Part shown: positions 26,492-36,277 of the stretch, one piece after another
Layout of the letters: every line of letters begins with the position of its first letter
Numbering within the stretch: the stretch's first letter is position 1
Source: Candidatus Microgenomatus auricola
GTDB lineage: Bacteria; Patescibacteriota; Patescibacteriia; SBBC01
Direction: 5' to 3'
DNA: 57,777 bases
NCBI GenBank assembly: GCA_005239865.1
Contig: SBBC01000033.1
Coordinates: forward strand, 1 to 57,777
Notes under the pieces: model-generated
Told to the model about the DNA's origin: nothing
The model's input: the letters and a program-made list of their open reading frames with translations, nothing else
Database searches by the model: none
Program-made: the position numbers and the translations under genes

Positions 26492-27601
26492 TTAAGATGT
26501 CTGCGAAAAAAATTGGAGAATGCTATTTACCGACCTTCTGATTTCGGTATTTGGTAATTCGGGATAGATAGGAAGCGAGAGTACTTCCGCGGCTGCCCGC
26601 TCCGCAAGCGGAAGGCTTCCACGCCGGTACCCCAGATGACGTAGAGCGGGTTGAAGATGGAGAGGTAACGGATAGTAGATGGCTGTGGGAATTCCTTTCC
26701 TTTGCAGGTAGTTGGCGAGTTGATCCCGGCGCTCTTTCACGCGAATAGTATATTGGTTATAGACGTGGGTTAATCCGGGTACTGATGACGGTGTAACGAC
26801 CGATCGGCAGCTTCTGAGTAAAGAGGTATATAACAGGGCTTTCTTTGCACGGGTAGCATTCCAGGAGGTAAGATGCGGCAGCTTGACATTAAGAATGGCC
26901 GCCTGCAATGCATCTAGTCGCGAACATACCCCGACAAAGTCATGGATGTATTTCACCACAGAACCATGGACCCGCCATTTTCTAACGAAGGCAGCGAGCT
27001 TAGGATTGTTTGTCAATACTACCCCACCATCGCCGTAGGCGCCGAGGTTTTTTGAGGGGAAAAAAGATACACACCCAATGTCGCCGAGCGAACATACTCT
27101 TTTCCCTTGATATGTTGACCCGAGCGCCTGCGCGGCATCCTCAATTACTGCCAGTCGGTATCCCCGTGCAATTTGAAGAATCTCGTGCATCTGGGCGGGG
27201 AGCCCGAAGAGGTGGACCGGAATCAGGACGCGCGTCCGTTTTGTGATCCGTTGCTCGATGGAACCTGGGTCGATATTGAACGTAGTAGGATCTATGTCAA
27301 CGAAGACCGGTTTCGCACCAGCTAGGAGAATCACTTCGGCGGTAGCAAAAAAAGAGAAAGGCGTGGTGATTACTTCGTCGCCTTTCCCAATCCCAAGGGC
27401 AAGGAGCGAAGCAAGGAGGGCGTCGGTTCCGGAATTCACGCCGATCGCATAACGAACACCACAGAATTGAGCCATTGCTACTTCAAATTTCTCAACCGTT
27501 GGCCCGAGGATGAATTCACTTCGTTCGAGGGTCTGGCGGATTGCTTTCTCCATTTCCGGCTTTAACGCAATAAATTGTTTTTGAAGATCGAGAAATTTCA
27601 T
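26492..27601 (-). CDS. DegT/DnrJ/EryC1/StrS (WbpE-like) sugar aminotransferase
   Basis: A 369-residue PLP enzyme that transfers an amino group from glutamate to a keto sugar nucleotide. MKFLDLQKQF at the N-terminus, GVNSGTDALLASLLALGIG (phosphate-binding region), VIEDAAQALGS (PLP ring contact) and SFFPSKNLGAYGDGG with the Schiff-base Lys are the family signatures. ATG 27601 overlaps the stop of the acetyltransferase gene as ATGA. Together with the WlbA-type dehydrogenase and the acetyltransferase directly upstream it forms the dehydrogenase-aminotransferase-acetyltransferase trio that makes a 3-acetamido uronate. Confidence 0.88.
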   Translation of the reverse strand: MKFLDLQKQFIALKPEMEKAIRQTLERSEFILGPTVEKFEVAMAQFCGVRYAIGVNSGTDALLASLLALGIGKGDEVITTPFSFFATAEVILLAGAKPVFVDIDPTTFNIDPGSIEQRITKRTRVLIPVHLFGLPAQMHEILQIARGYRLAVIEDAAQALGSTYQGKRVCSLGDIGCVSFFPSKNLGAYGDGGVVLTNNPKLAAFVRKWRVHGSVVKYIHDFVGVCSRLDALQAAILNVKLPHLTSWNATRAKKALLYTSLLRSCRSVVTPSSVPGLTHVYNQYTIRVKERRDQLANYLQRKGIPTAIYYPLPLHLQPALRHLGYRRGSLPLAERAAAEVLSLPIYPELPNTEIRRSVNSILQFFSQTS

Positions 27602-28188
27602 TGATTGACTCTCTTTACTATCATATCGTTCTTCACATACTCTCGTTTGCATCGATTGCACCGGCTAGAGTCCTTGTCGGCGAAGTCGAGTTTTGTCCCG
27701 CACTCACAGATCCAGCCTTTTAATTCGGCGGGAACACCATAAACGAGTGCATAGTCAGGGACGTCTTTAGTCACGACCGATCCCGAACCAATAAAAGCGT
27801 GCCGACCAATTGTAATGCCGCAGATAATTGTTGCATTTGCACCAATCGAAGTACCTTCTTTAACGAGCGTCGGTTTGTACTTTCCATACTTCGGGTATTT
27901 TGCTCGCGGGTTGATATCGTTGATGAACACCATTGAAGGTCCGCAGAAAACGTAGTTTTCAAGAGCGACGCCGTCGTAGACTGATACGTTATTCTGGATC
28001 TTGACGTGATGACCTATGACCGCTCGTCCCCCGACGAAAACGTTCTGACCTAAAACACAATTCCGGCCGATGGTGGCACCGCGGCTGATATGACAGAAAT
28101 GCCAGACCTTTGTTCCAGTGCCGATTGAGGCACCTTCATCAACGACGCTCGAGGGGTGAATAAAGGCTGTTGTCTGATCGCTCGGCAT
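27598..28188 (-). CDS. left-handed beta-helix N-acetyltransferase (WbpD-like) with C-terminal zinc ribbon
   Basis: A 196-residue hexapeptide-repeat acyltransferase. The start is ATG 28188 (MPSDQTTAFIHPSSVVDEG), since the longer frame overlaps the upstream dehydrogenase with unrelated residues. The repeats run from about residue 9 to 150 (GASIGTG, GATIGRN, ITIGRHAFIGSGSV). The C-terminus has CECG and CNRC, a small zinc ribbon found in WbpD-type enzymes. It should acetylate the 3-amino group of a UDP-sugar uronate using acetyl-CoA. It lies 4 bases after the WlbA-like gene and is coupled to the aminotransferase. Confidence 0.87.
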   Translation of the reverse strand: MPSDQTTAFIHPSSVVDEGASIGTGTKVWHFCHISRGATIGRNCVLGQNVFVGGRAVIGHHVKIQNNVSVYDGVALENYVFCGPSMVFINDINPRAKYPKYGKYKPTLVKEGTSIGANATIICGITIGRHAFIGSGSVVTKDVPDYALVYGVPAELKGWICECGTKLDFADKDSSRCNRCKREYVKNDMIVKRVNQ

Positions 28189-28192
28189 ATCT

Positions 28193-29101
28193 TTAGTCGG
28201 CCAGAGGTGTGACCGGATGCTGAAATGTTCGAATCGTTTGGCAGAGTTCGATCGCCGGTACCGCCTCCTCGAGTCCAAAGCCACGGCCAGCAAAGATATC
28301 TTCGTAGACGTGAGTATGGAGTTGATCGAAGCCACTGGTGAAGTCGATGGTTTCGCCATCAACAAGCATCATTCGATTCCGATCCTGTCCTGGTTCAAGA
28401 TCGCCTCGGTCGATGGACAAAAACCAGTCAACGTCAGCCCGCTCAAGCTTCAATAATCCGGTGACACGCGTCGGTTCCGATTGTCGGACCTTCACTGATT
28501 GTACTTTGCCGAAGAGCCACAACAGCGTATCGAAGAGATGAATCCCGATGTTTGTGGCTAATCCCCCAGATCGTTCAACTTGCCCCTTCCAGGAGGCATG
28601 ATACCAGTTGCCCCGCGGCGTAATATAACGCAGTTCAACGGCACGCCTTTTGTTTGTAGATGACGACCGCAATTTTTCCCGTAGCGCCACTATGGTGGGA
28701 TGAAGACGGAGTTGAAGAACGGTGTAGACGCGTTGGTGGTGTTCTTTCTCTAGATCGCGGAGAGCATTGATGTTCCATGAGTTGAGGACGATCGGTTTTT
28801 CGCAGATGGCATCAGCCCCGACGCGGAGAGCGAAACGAATGTGCGCGTCATGAAGGTAGTTCGGCGAGCAGATGCTAACGACGTGTACGCGCTCGGAATC
28901 CGGTCCACGGCGAAGTTTTTCCACGTGACGATCAAACCGTTCGAACTCGGTAAAGAATCTTGCATCAGGGAAAAACGAATCAAGAACCCCTACAGAATCG
29001 TGAGGATCAAGAGCGGCAACGAGTCGGTGACCAGTGTCCTTGATCGCCTTCAGGTGTTTTGGCGCGATGTACCCGGCCACGCCAATCAGTGCGAAATTCA
29101 T
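28193..29101 (-). CDS. WlbA/WbpB-type UDP-sugar 3-dehydrogenase (Gfo/Idh/MocA)
   Basis: A 302-residue oxidoreductase. FALIGVAGYIAPKHLKAIKD is the characteristic WlbA/WbpB N-terminus with the NAD loop, CEKPIVLN holds the EKP motif, and GNWYHASWKG plus GIHLFDTLLWLFG are subfamily features. In the known pathway it oxidises UDP-GlcNAc-uronate at C3 to supply the keto group for the aminotransferase. The UDP-GlcNAc 6-dehydrogenase (WbpA) that should precede it is not in this window. The gene is first in a tight trio with the acetyltransferase and aminotransferase. Confidence 0.87.
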   Translation of the reverse strand: MNFALIGVAGYIAPKHLKAIKDTGHRLVAALDPHDSVGVLDSFFPDARFFTEFERFDRHVEKLRRGPDSERVHVVSICSPNYLHDAHIRFALRVGADAICEKPIVLNSWNINALRDLEKEHHQRVYTVLQLRLHPTIVALREKLRSSSTNKRRAVELRYITPRGNWYHASWKGQVERSGGLATNIGIHLFDTLLWLFGKVQSVKVRQSEPTRVTGLLKLERADVDWFLSIDRGDLEPGQDRNRMMLVDGETIDFTSGFDQLHTHVYEDIFAGRGFGLEEAVPAIELCQTIRTFQHPVTPLAD

Positions 29102-29135
29102 CGCTGGTGAGTGTAGAAGAAAAAACTGCGTGGTG

Positions 29136-29921
29136 TCAAGCGCGAATCCTCTCGTGGGAGATTATCTCGAAGGTCACTTGTTGGTTGTTGAGTAGTGACG
29201 ACGCTTCCCGATCGAGGATGAAGGTACAGGCGGGGTGAGTTTGTAAAAAAGAAGCCGGAAGATCATCGCTCGGCGGTTCCTGAAGCGCTCTTTTGATGGC
29301 CAACGATTTGCCGCTGCCTGTCGCCAGAAGAAGAATTTCTCTCGCTTCCATAATAGTTTCAATGCCCATCGACAGCGCCTCATGCGGAACTACGTTTGAA
29401 TTTTTAAAAAAGCGACCATCGCCATTGGCGGCAATAGTGTCGTCACTAAGACGTACCTTCCTGGTTCGTGAGTTTCGTTTTGCTCCCGGCTCGTTGAATG
29501 CAATGTGGCCGTTTCGACCGATCCCAAGGATCTGAAGATCGATACCACCGGTTGCTGCGATTGCCGTCTCGTAGTCGCGGCACTCCCGCTTAGTATCTTG
29601 TGCCATGCCATTCAAAAGGTGGATGTGTGAGCGGGGAATGTTGATGTGCGAAAAGAGATGCTTAAACATGAAGGTTTGATAACTTTGCGGGTGGTACGGC
29701 GGTAGACCGACGTACTCATCGAGGTTAAAGGTGGTGACGTGGTTGAAGTCGATTTCGCCTGCCTTATATCGGCGTACCAGTTCGGAGTAAAGATCGATTA
29801 CTGTTCCACCGGTCGCTAGACCTAAGACGAGATTTGGACGGCGAAGAAGGCGCCCGGCGATAAATTGCGAAGCGGCGATAGCAAGAGTATGCGCGTCGGG
29901 CGTGATGATCACCTTAATCAC
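29136..29921 (-). CDS. nagB: glucosamine-6-phosphate deaminase
   Basis: A 261-residue enzyme that interconverts glucosamine-6-phosphate with fructose-6-phosphate and ammonia. LVLGLATGGTVIDLY, FNLDEYVGLP (catalytic Asp/Glu), GIGRNGHIAFNEPG (active-site His loop) and LLLATGSGKSLAIKRAL are the NagB signatures, and the length is normal. The GTG start overlaps the stop of the upstream alternative GlmU as GTGA, so the two are coupled. With no GlmS visible here, it may run in the aminating direction to feed UDP-GlcNAc synthesis, which is an inference. Confidence 0.9.
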   Translation of the reverse strand: MIKVIITPDAHTLAIAASQFIAGRLLRRPNLVLGLATGGTVIDLYSELVRRYKAGEIDFNHVTTFNLDEYVGLPPYHPQSYQTFMFKHLFSHINIPRSHIHLLNGMAQDTKRECRDYETAIAATGGIDLQILGIGRNGHIAFNEPGAKRNSRTRKVRLSDDTIAANGDGRFFKNSNVVPHEALSMGIETIMEAREILLLATGSGKSLAIKRALQEPPSDDLPASFLQTHPACTFILDREASSLLNNQQVTFEIISHERIRA

Positions 29922-31183
29922 AGTAGCTTTACTCCGGCTGCCTGACCGTAGTTGCGTTCAACTTGGGTTAGTTGAAAAATGCTTTTAAACAAGCGTTCAT
30001 CGCTGTCGGTAAAGGTCACATTTCGTCGTTCCATCACTCGCTTGGCGACCTCAATCGCTTTCTCCAGTCGGTACTCGGAGGGTGATATCGCGTTATCGTG
30101 CCAGGTGAATGATGGGATGTATTTTGGGAGATAGCCGGCACCGAAAACATTGCAAGAGAATCCGACGGTTGCACCGGTGTTGAACATCGTATTGATACCT
30201 GACTTTGAATGGTCGCCCATGATTAGTCCGACGAAGAGTAGTCCAGTTTCGACCTTTTTTCCGTTCAGCACGACGTCAACTGGACGGTAGTTGTTTTTTA
30301 AGTCACTGTTATTGGTGTCGGCACCAATGTTGCACCACATGCCGATGTACGAATGTCCAAGAAATCCCTCATGTTGTTTGTTCGAATACGCATGAATGAT
30401 AGACCCTTCGATTTCTCCGCCAGCCTTGCACATTTCCCCAATGGTTGTTCCAGCATAGATCTTGGCGCCCATTTTTACTTTCGTTTTCTTGCCAATATAA
30501 GCCGGTCCTTGGATCGTTGCGCTTGCCATTATTTCCGCTGCTTCATCGATGATGATTGGACCAGTTTCGGCGTCGAGTACAGCACCAGGTTTGACGACAG
30601 CGTTTTTTCCAATATATACGTTGTTTCGGTCGACGATGTGCGCACCTATATGCACCGTCCCTTCAACTTGCCCGAGGTGATATAGGTATCGTGCGTCGGC
30701 CTCGAGAAGTTCAGCATTCTTATGAATGAACTCCCATGGGTAGTTGAAAAGTGTGGCTGAAACCTCTCGGTCATCCAGTCCTTCTTTATCAAATAGGGGC
30801 GAAGCATTGTTGAGTTCGTTGGCTTCTGCCATCACTAGACGAACAGCAACGACGTTTCCATGCTGATCACGCAGACGGGTATTCGGTGGAAGTTGGCGAA
30901 GGGAAGTAACGACATCTGGAGTAGTCAGGAGTCGACCATTGACAAAAAGCGCGTCGCCTTTGTCGATGTAATTAATCGATGTCTCTCGCGTCGATTGACG
31001 GAATGTCTCCGTGACCTCGGCTCGGCAGATGTAGCCAGGAGGATTTGACGCCCCCCAGAACAATTTGAATCGTTCTCGAAGGGACATCGTGCCCGTGCGT
31101 AATTCAAACACCGGGCGCGAATACGCGAGTGGAAAAAAGTTCTTCACACGATAATCTTCTATAAGGTAAACTGTCTGGTTCAT
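29918..31183 (-). CDS. alternative GlmU: putative sugar nucleotidyltransferase/acyltransferase
   Basis: A 421-residue two-domain protein of the GlmU-like type found in some bacteria. The N-terminal domain starts IEDYRVKNFFPLAYSRPV and has LREREF-like and NGRLL stretches of this divergent transferase. From about residue 190 hexapeptide repeats form a left-handed beta helix (VHIGAHIVDRNNVYIG, ASATIQGPAYIG). SYIGMWCNIGADTNNSDLKN and GDHSKSGINTMFNTG carry the acetyltransferase features. The likely product is UDP-GlcNAc from glucosamine-1-phosphate, acetyl-CoA and UTP. It is coupled to nagB, which would supply the amino sugar. Confidence 0.82.
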   Translation of the reverse strand: MNQTVYLIEDYRVKNFFPLAYSRPVFELRTGTMSLRERFKLFWGASNPPGYICRAEVTETFRQSTRETSINYIDKGDALFVNGRLLTTPDVVTSLRQLPPNTRLRDQHGNVVAVRLVMAEANELNNASPLFDKEGLDDREVSATLFNYPWEFIHKNAELLEADARYLYHLGQVEGTVHIGAHIVDRNNVYIGKNAVVKPGAVLDAETGPIIIDEAAEIMASATIQGPAYIGKKTKVKMGAKIYAGTTIGEMCKAGGEIEGSIIHAYSNKQHEGFLGHSYIGMWCNIGADTNNSDLKNNYRPVDVVLNGKKVETGLLFVGLIMGDHSKSGINTMFNTGATVGFSCNVFGAGYLPKYIPSFTWHDNAISPSEYRLEKAIEVAKRVMERRNVTFTDSDERLFKSIFQLTQVERNYGQAAGVKLL

Positions 31184-31192
31184 CGAGTCTGG

Positions 31193-31573
31193 TTACGGTG
31201 AACGCGTTGTACGTACCGTGGAATGACGTTTGGCGCGAAGCAGAAGGATGATGAAACCGATGATAATCACGGCAAGGATTTCTAGAAAAGAATTTCTGGA
31301 GTTGATCGGAACGCCGATTTTTGCCAAAGAGAAAATTGTCATTGAAATAAAGAAGATGGACAGTCCAATTGAGAGCGTGATCCGTTCAGCAACGTCAATG
31401 TCCGACTTACGCCAGAAGATTTGACTCCAGATAAGACCGGGTAGAAAAAAACTATAAAAGAACATGCCTACGTTTCTTATAGGACTCGGGAGAGCAAGAA
31501 GAACGATGATGACAGCGATTGTCAGCCAGAGCGGTAATTGAGAACGAAGAAACGGTAGTTGTTCCGCTATCAT
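31193..31573 (-). CDS. small membrane protein (DUF1616-like)
   Basis: A 126-residue protein with four hydrophobic segments: residues 14-28, 34-51 (FFYSFFLPGLIWSQIFW), 64-84 and 95-112. PGLIWSQIFWRKSDIDVAERITLSIGLS resembles the DUF1616 segment in which a P-G pair precedes a loop and a conserved D/E-R-x-x-L-S-x-G-L. The start is ATG 31573; the next gene begins 10 bases after its stop. The function of the family is unknown. In glycan loci it often neighbours sugar-processing membrane proteins. Confidence 0.55.
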   Translation of the reverse strand: MIAEQLPFLRSQLPLWLTIAVIIVLLALPSPIRNVGMFFYSFFLPGLIWSQIFWRKSDIDVAERITLSIGLSIFFISMTIFSLAKIGVPINSRNSFLEILAVIIIGFIILLLRAKRHSTVRTTRSP

Positions 31574-31620
31574 GAGTGTGTATTATACCATTGAACGAGG
31601 AGCGGTCAAAGTACGATCGA

Positions 31621-32541
<921 letters not shown>

Positions 32542-32596
32542 GAACCGTGAAGAAGCTACAACACGCGTGCCATCTGCTATGGTATAGTGTAAATTG

Positions 32597-32604
32597 AGTA
32601 TACT
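32597..32604. promoter_or_regulatory. symmetrical -10 element between divergent genes
   Basis: AGTATACT is a perfect palindrome that offers TATACT as a -10 element on both strands. On the minus strand TTGAGC at 32621-32626 lies 18 bases upstream and makes a fair promoter for the epimerase gene. On the plus strand there is no good -35, and TATACT ends 8 bases before ATG 32613, so that transcript would be nearly leaderless. Confidence 0.35.
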
Positions 32605-32612
32605 ATAAAACA

Positions 32613-34259
32613 ATGACACAGCTCAAGATTTGGCGTAACGAACTCCTGGTAATCGGTGGGCTTGCCACTTTGATACTTATATCTAGTTCCTTGTTATGGT
32701 ACTCATTTCCAGGAAAATTCGATTCGCCAGATGAAAACGCGAATTTTTTTCTTACGCAGCGTTTCGCTCAAGGGTTGTCGTTGAGCATCAAAGAACCACT
32801 GACCGAAATTGCAGACATCGTCGCGCCACGAAGTTTGGTCGTCAGCCAAGGAGCAATTCTACCCGGCAGCTTCTTGGGTCTGATTCTTCTATATGGATTT
32901 TTCGGAAAGATTTTTGGACTTTCGATTCTTGGCTTTTTAACGCCTCTTTTTTCAGCCATTGGCGTTGTTGCCTTCTATGTTTTGGTTAAAAAGTTTTTCC
33001 AACCATCGACTGCCATCCTATCCGCCCTACTCCTCGCCGTCCATCCGGCGTTCTTGTACTGGTCGGCCCGAAGTTTTTTTCATAATGCCCTCTTTTTCGA
33101 TCTTTTCGTTATCGGACTTTCCCTGCTATCTGTGGTGTTGATGAAATCACCATTCGAAGCGATGAGCGAAAGGAAGCGAAAAGCGATATTGTTTGGTTCG
33201 GGTCTGTCGATCGGGGCTGCCGTGGCTGTGAGAACATCCGAGGTAATCTGGATTGCATTGGTATTGGTTTTTTTTATCGTATATTTCCGGACTACCTTTC
33301 TACGCAGCGGCGGTTGGTGGGTATTCCCGTTAGGAATCGCGATTCCACTGATCCCAATTGTTGTTTTAAACGGTCAGCTATATGGCAACCCGTTGTCGTT
33401 CGGTTATAGCATCGGTCTAGACGATGAGACAACAACTCAGGTTGCATCCCCGGCCAGCTCGTTTTTCAGGGCGGTTGAGCTGATTTTTCCGTTCGGTATT
33501 CAATTTGAAACCGCAGCCGTGAATTTTTGGAATTACGGCCTCAAGCTACTATGGTTCCCCTCCCTTCTCACTCTACTCGGCATCTTTATGACTTGGCGGT
33601 CGTCATCAGCACAACAAATGGGTAAGCTCTGGGCGACGACGCTAGGATTCATCTCATTGTGGCTTGTTGTTTATTATGGCTCCTGGGAGTTTCATGACAA
33701 CCCCGACCCAACGAAAATAACGCTCGGCACTTCCTATACCCGTTATTGGCTCCCGCTGTATGCATTTGGCATTCCATACGCAGCGATAGCACTCCGTCGA
33801 CTTCTCACGCTGTCGGTGTTACCATTTTCCATTTGGCACCGGGTTCGACCAGTGATTGTAGTTGTCACCGTGCTCATTGTTGTTCAATTCTCGTCATCCC
33901 TCGTCATTACCGACGATGAGGAAGGACTTGTCGCTGTTCGGACACATACCATAGAATATAGAAACATGGCGGCCCGTGTCGTCCGCGAGACACCGGAGAA
34001 CGCCGTGATCATAGCGGGAAGGGCTGATAAAGTGTTGTTTCCTGAGCGTAAAGTGATATATCGCGTTGACCGCCCGGAGGAATTTGCTGGCGTCCGAAAC
34101 TTGCTTGAAACGGTGCCGGTATTCATCTATGTACCTCCAACCGAAGCGCTTCGTACGGTGAGACGGTTTTGGGAGGAACGAGGATTTCGAATCGAAACCG
34201 AGACTTCGTTGTCGGAGAATGAGTTGTTGCTACGATTATCGTCGGCGAGACGGGGTTAA
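32613..34259 (+). CDS. ArnT/PMT-like membrane glycosyltransferase (GT-C)
   Basis: A 548-residue polytopic protein with about eleven transmembrane helices and a C-terminal soluble tail. After helix 1, FDSPDENANFFLTQRFAQG places acidic residues in the first outer loop, where GT-C transferases bind the lipid-phosphate sugar. HPAFLYWSARSFFHN in the central part resembles PMT-type proteins. It should transfer a sugar from a polyprenyl phosphate donor on the outer face. No Shine-Dalgarno is visible; the -10 element lies just before the ATG. It is followed after 5 bases by an unknown surface protein gene, and the three plus-strand genes look like one operon. Confidence 0.7.
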   Translation: MTQLKIWRNELLVIGGLATLILISSSLLWYSFPGKFDSPDENANFFLTQRFAQGLSLSIKEPLTEIADIVAPRSLVVSQGAILPGSFLGLILLYGFFGKIFGLSILGFLTPLFSAIGVVAFYVLVKKFFQPSTAILSALLLAVHPAFLYWSARSFFHNALFFDLFVIGLSLLSVVLMKSPFEAMSERKRKAILFGSGLSIGAAVAVRTSEVIWIALVLVFFIVYFRTTFLRSGGWWVFPLGIAIPLIPIVVLNGQLYGNPLSFGYSIGLDDETTTQVASPASSFFRAVELIFPFGIQFETAAVNFWNYGLKLLWFPSLLTLLGIFMTWRSSSAQQMGKLWATTLGFISLWLVVYYGSWEFHDNPDPTKITLGTSYTRYWLPLYAFGIPYAAIALRRLLTLSVLPFSIWHRVRPVIVVVTVLIVVQFSSSLVITDDEEGLVAVRTHTIEYRNMAARVVRETPENAVIIAGRADKVLFPERKVIYRVDRPEEFAGVRNLLETVPVFIYVPPTEALRTVRRFWEERGFRIETETSLSENELLLRLSSARRG

Positions 34260-34264
34260 CCTTA

Positions 34265-35809
34265 ATGATTAGTCCTCAACCAAGAACATATCGCTATTCA
34301 ATTTTCATCATCCGTCTTGTTATTTGGCTGATACCAGTCGTGTTGTTGCTGTGGGTTATTAACCAAAATCTCGTCGCTTTCGGGAGCGTCACTTACCGTT
34401 GCACAGCCAACGGATGCGATCGGAAAGTTAAAAACTTTGCCTCTAAAGAACCAGAGAAGCTTGTCGGAACGACGAAAGAAAACGGCGGCGATCAGTACCG
34501 GTTGATAACTGTTGACCCCTTTTATTTCGACATCAAGACGTTTCGTGAAACTCAGCGGGCGACTGTCCGTTTAACATACCAATTTACCGATGGACAAGGT
34601 CGACTCCGACTGGGTGTGATCACAAAAGGAAGTAAAGCGGAGTTTTACGATTTCGCAGATCAGAGTACCCAGTTCGCGGAACTGGAACAAGAGTGGCATC
34701 AGGTTCGTGAGGGGGACATCACGCTGTTTACTCGCCCTGGCACCGGATTACGACTATATTCTTCGATCGAGGACTTTCTACGAGACCCACCAGCTAAGTC
34801 ATCAACTGCGATCTATAACCTTGATCCAACTGGTCTTATTCGATTACCTTCATATATCTCTATCCCAGATAAACGAAAGTACGTGTTTGATATCCGTGGT
34901 ACCCATCTGCTGTATGTTTACGTTGGAAAGGACGAGCCACTCAATCTACAATTTTCTGTCCAGGATATCAATCGCCACGAAGGAAAAGACGACGTGGTTG
35001 TCGACGTCTTTCAGGGATCGAAAGTTATTCAAAACGTTGCTCTTCGTGACGATGGTGATACAAAACGAAGCGGTATTCCCTCCCCCGAAAGATCATTCGA
35101 TGTGACTATCCCCAATCTCTCGGAAGGCGTATATGGCATTAGAGTATCAGCGAACGACGACGCTTTCATTAGGTCACTCACTACTAGCCACCGCCTAATA
35201 GTTTTTGATAAAAAACTCTACTTGGCTGGCAGCAAGGAATATGAAATTCTCGGCGGGATGAGCAATGATCCGATCACGCTGTACGTTAGAGGTACTTTTT
35301 TAAGCGTTTTAACTTCACACAAGAATTCGCTCCAAACAATTACCGTTGGTTCGCGGAAGATCACCCTGACAAAAACATTGCGGAAAGTGACCATCCAATT
35401 ACCGCGCGGGCGAGATTTCGTACCGGTGACTGTTCCAATCCGCGACGTTGTTCTTGAGACCGACGGAACGTTTGTCTTTTCACGAGACCAGCATTTTGAC
35501 GGGAATTCACCGATTGCCACAACTCTCCGGAGCGGTGATGATATTTCCGGATACGACTACGTCTTGGCGTCATATCCACGTGTCTCACAAGAAGGAAGAT
35601 GGTTTATCGCCAAAAAAAACCTCGATCTCGTTCCGGCAGGACGCAACCTCCATTTTCTTATTGTCGGCGATCCATCTCTCGGTGAGTCAAAGGCGTCGGT
35701 ACGTATGAAAGAATTGAGTATTCGTCTTGAGGGCTCAGCTCTGTCACCGAAAAAAATCAGGCATTACATTTCTACCCTTTTTAAACGTGCCCGATCGGGA
35801 GGTGAATAA
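34265..35809 (+). CDS. membrane-anchored extracellular protein, unknown
   Basis: A 514-residue protein with a single N-terminal membrane segment (FIIRLVIWLIPVVLLLWVI) and then a long, beta-rich, polar domain. Recurrent short strands such as RLRLGVITKG, KYVFDIRGTHLLYVYVG and PLNLQFSVQD suggest beta-sandwich modules outside the cell. Two Cys close to the membrane (CTANGCDRK) could form a disulfide. It lies 5 bases after the GT-C gene and 17 bases before a small membrane protein, so the three probably act together in glycan export or attachment. No known family is recognised. Confidence 0.6.
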   Translation: MISPQPRTYRYSIFIIRLVIWLIPVVLLLWVINQNLVAFGSVTYRCTANGCDRKVKNFASKEPEKLVGTTKENGGDQYRLITVDPFYFDIKTFRETQRATVRLTYQFTDGQGRLRLGVITKGSKAEFYDFADQSTQFAELEQEWHQVREGDITLFTRPGTGLRLYSSIEDFLRDPPAKSSTAIYNLDPTGLIRLPSYISIPDKRKYVFDIRGTHLLYVYVGKDEPLNLQFSVQDINRHEGKDDVVVDVFQGSKVIQNVALRDDGDTKRSGIPSPERSFDVTIPNLSEGVYGIRVSANDDAFIRSLTTSHRLIVFDKKLYLAGSKEYEILGGMSNDPITLYVRGTFLSVLTSHKNSLQTITVGSRKITLTKTLRKVTIQLPRGRDFVPVTVPIRDVVLETDGTFVFSRDQHFDGNSPIATTLRSGDDISGYDYVLASYPRVSQEGRWFIAKKNLDLVPAGRNLHFLIVGDPSLGESKASVRMKELSIRLEGSALSPKKIRHYISTLFKRARSGGE

Positions 35810-35826
35810 TACTGACTAAATTACGA

Positions 35827-36258
35827 ATGGAGATTTTACCAAAAACCAACCCACCCCCCGTCTACCGGAAACTACTCAGTGATATTTTTATTGCGTCGTT
35901 ACTTCTCTATGTCCTTTTTTTTCTTCTTGAGGAATTTTTCTCGGGATTTGTCGTTGATCATATTAATCTCAACGTCCTACTGGCTGTTGTTTTTATCAGC
36001 GGCACCGTGCTCGCCCTGACCCGGACAAAGATTACCGAGTCAACTGGCGACATGACGCGCGTTTACTCGGTATCAACAACACTATTCATTAGCATCGGGG
36101 TTGGTATTCTCGGTGGTGGAATCGTCTGGCTTCGGACCGTGCGAACGCTCGGCTCCCTCGCCACCCCAATTTCATTCTTCATCACCTTTGTGATTACGAT
36201 AATGATTTTTTTTCTCTTGACCGAGGATCACCGAGATCTTCAGGACAAGGACCAATAA
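35827..36258 (+). CDS. four-helix membrane protein, unknown
   Basis: A 143-residue protein with four hydrophobic segments: about residues 18-34, 41-57, 79-95 and 112-130. The loops are short and the N- and C-termini polar (MEILPKTNPPPVYRK; TEDHRDLQDKD). The start is ATG 35827. It is the last gene of the plus-strand trio, and base composition becomes clearly GC-richer right after its stop. No family is recognised; a subunit or chaperone of the adjacent GT-C system is possible. Confidence 0.55.
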   Translation: MEILPKTNPPPVYRKLLSDIFIASLLLYVLFFLLEEFFSGFVVDHINLNVLLAVVFISGTVLALTRTKITESTGDMTRVYSVSTTLFISIGVGILGGGIVWLRTVRTLGSLATPISFFITFVITIMIFFLLTEDHRDLQDKDQ

Positions 36259-36277
36259 GCGGTACGATGCAATATCA

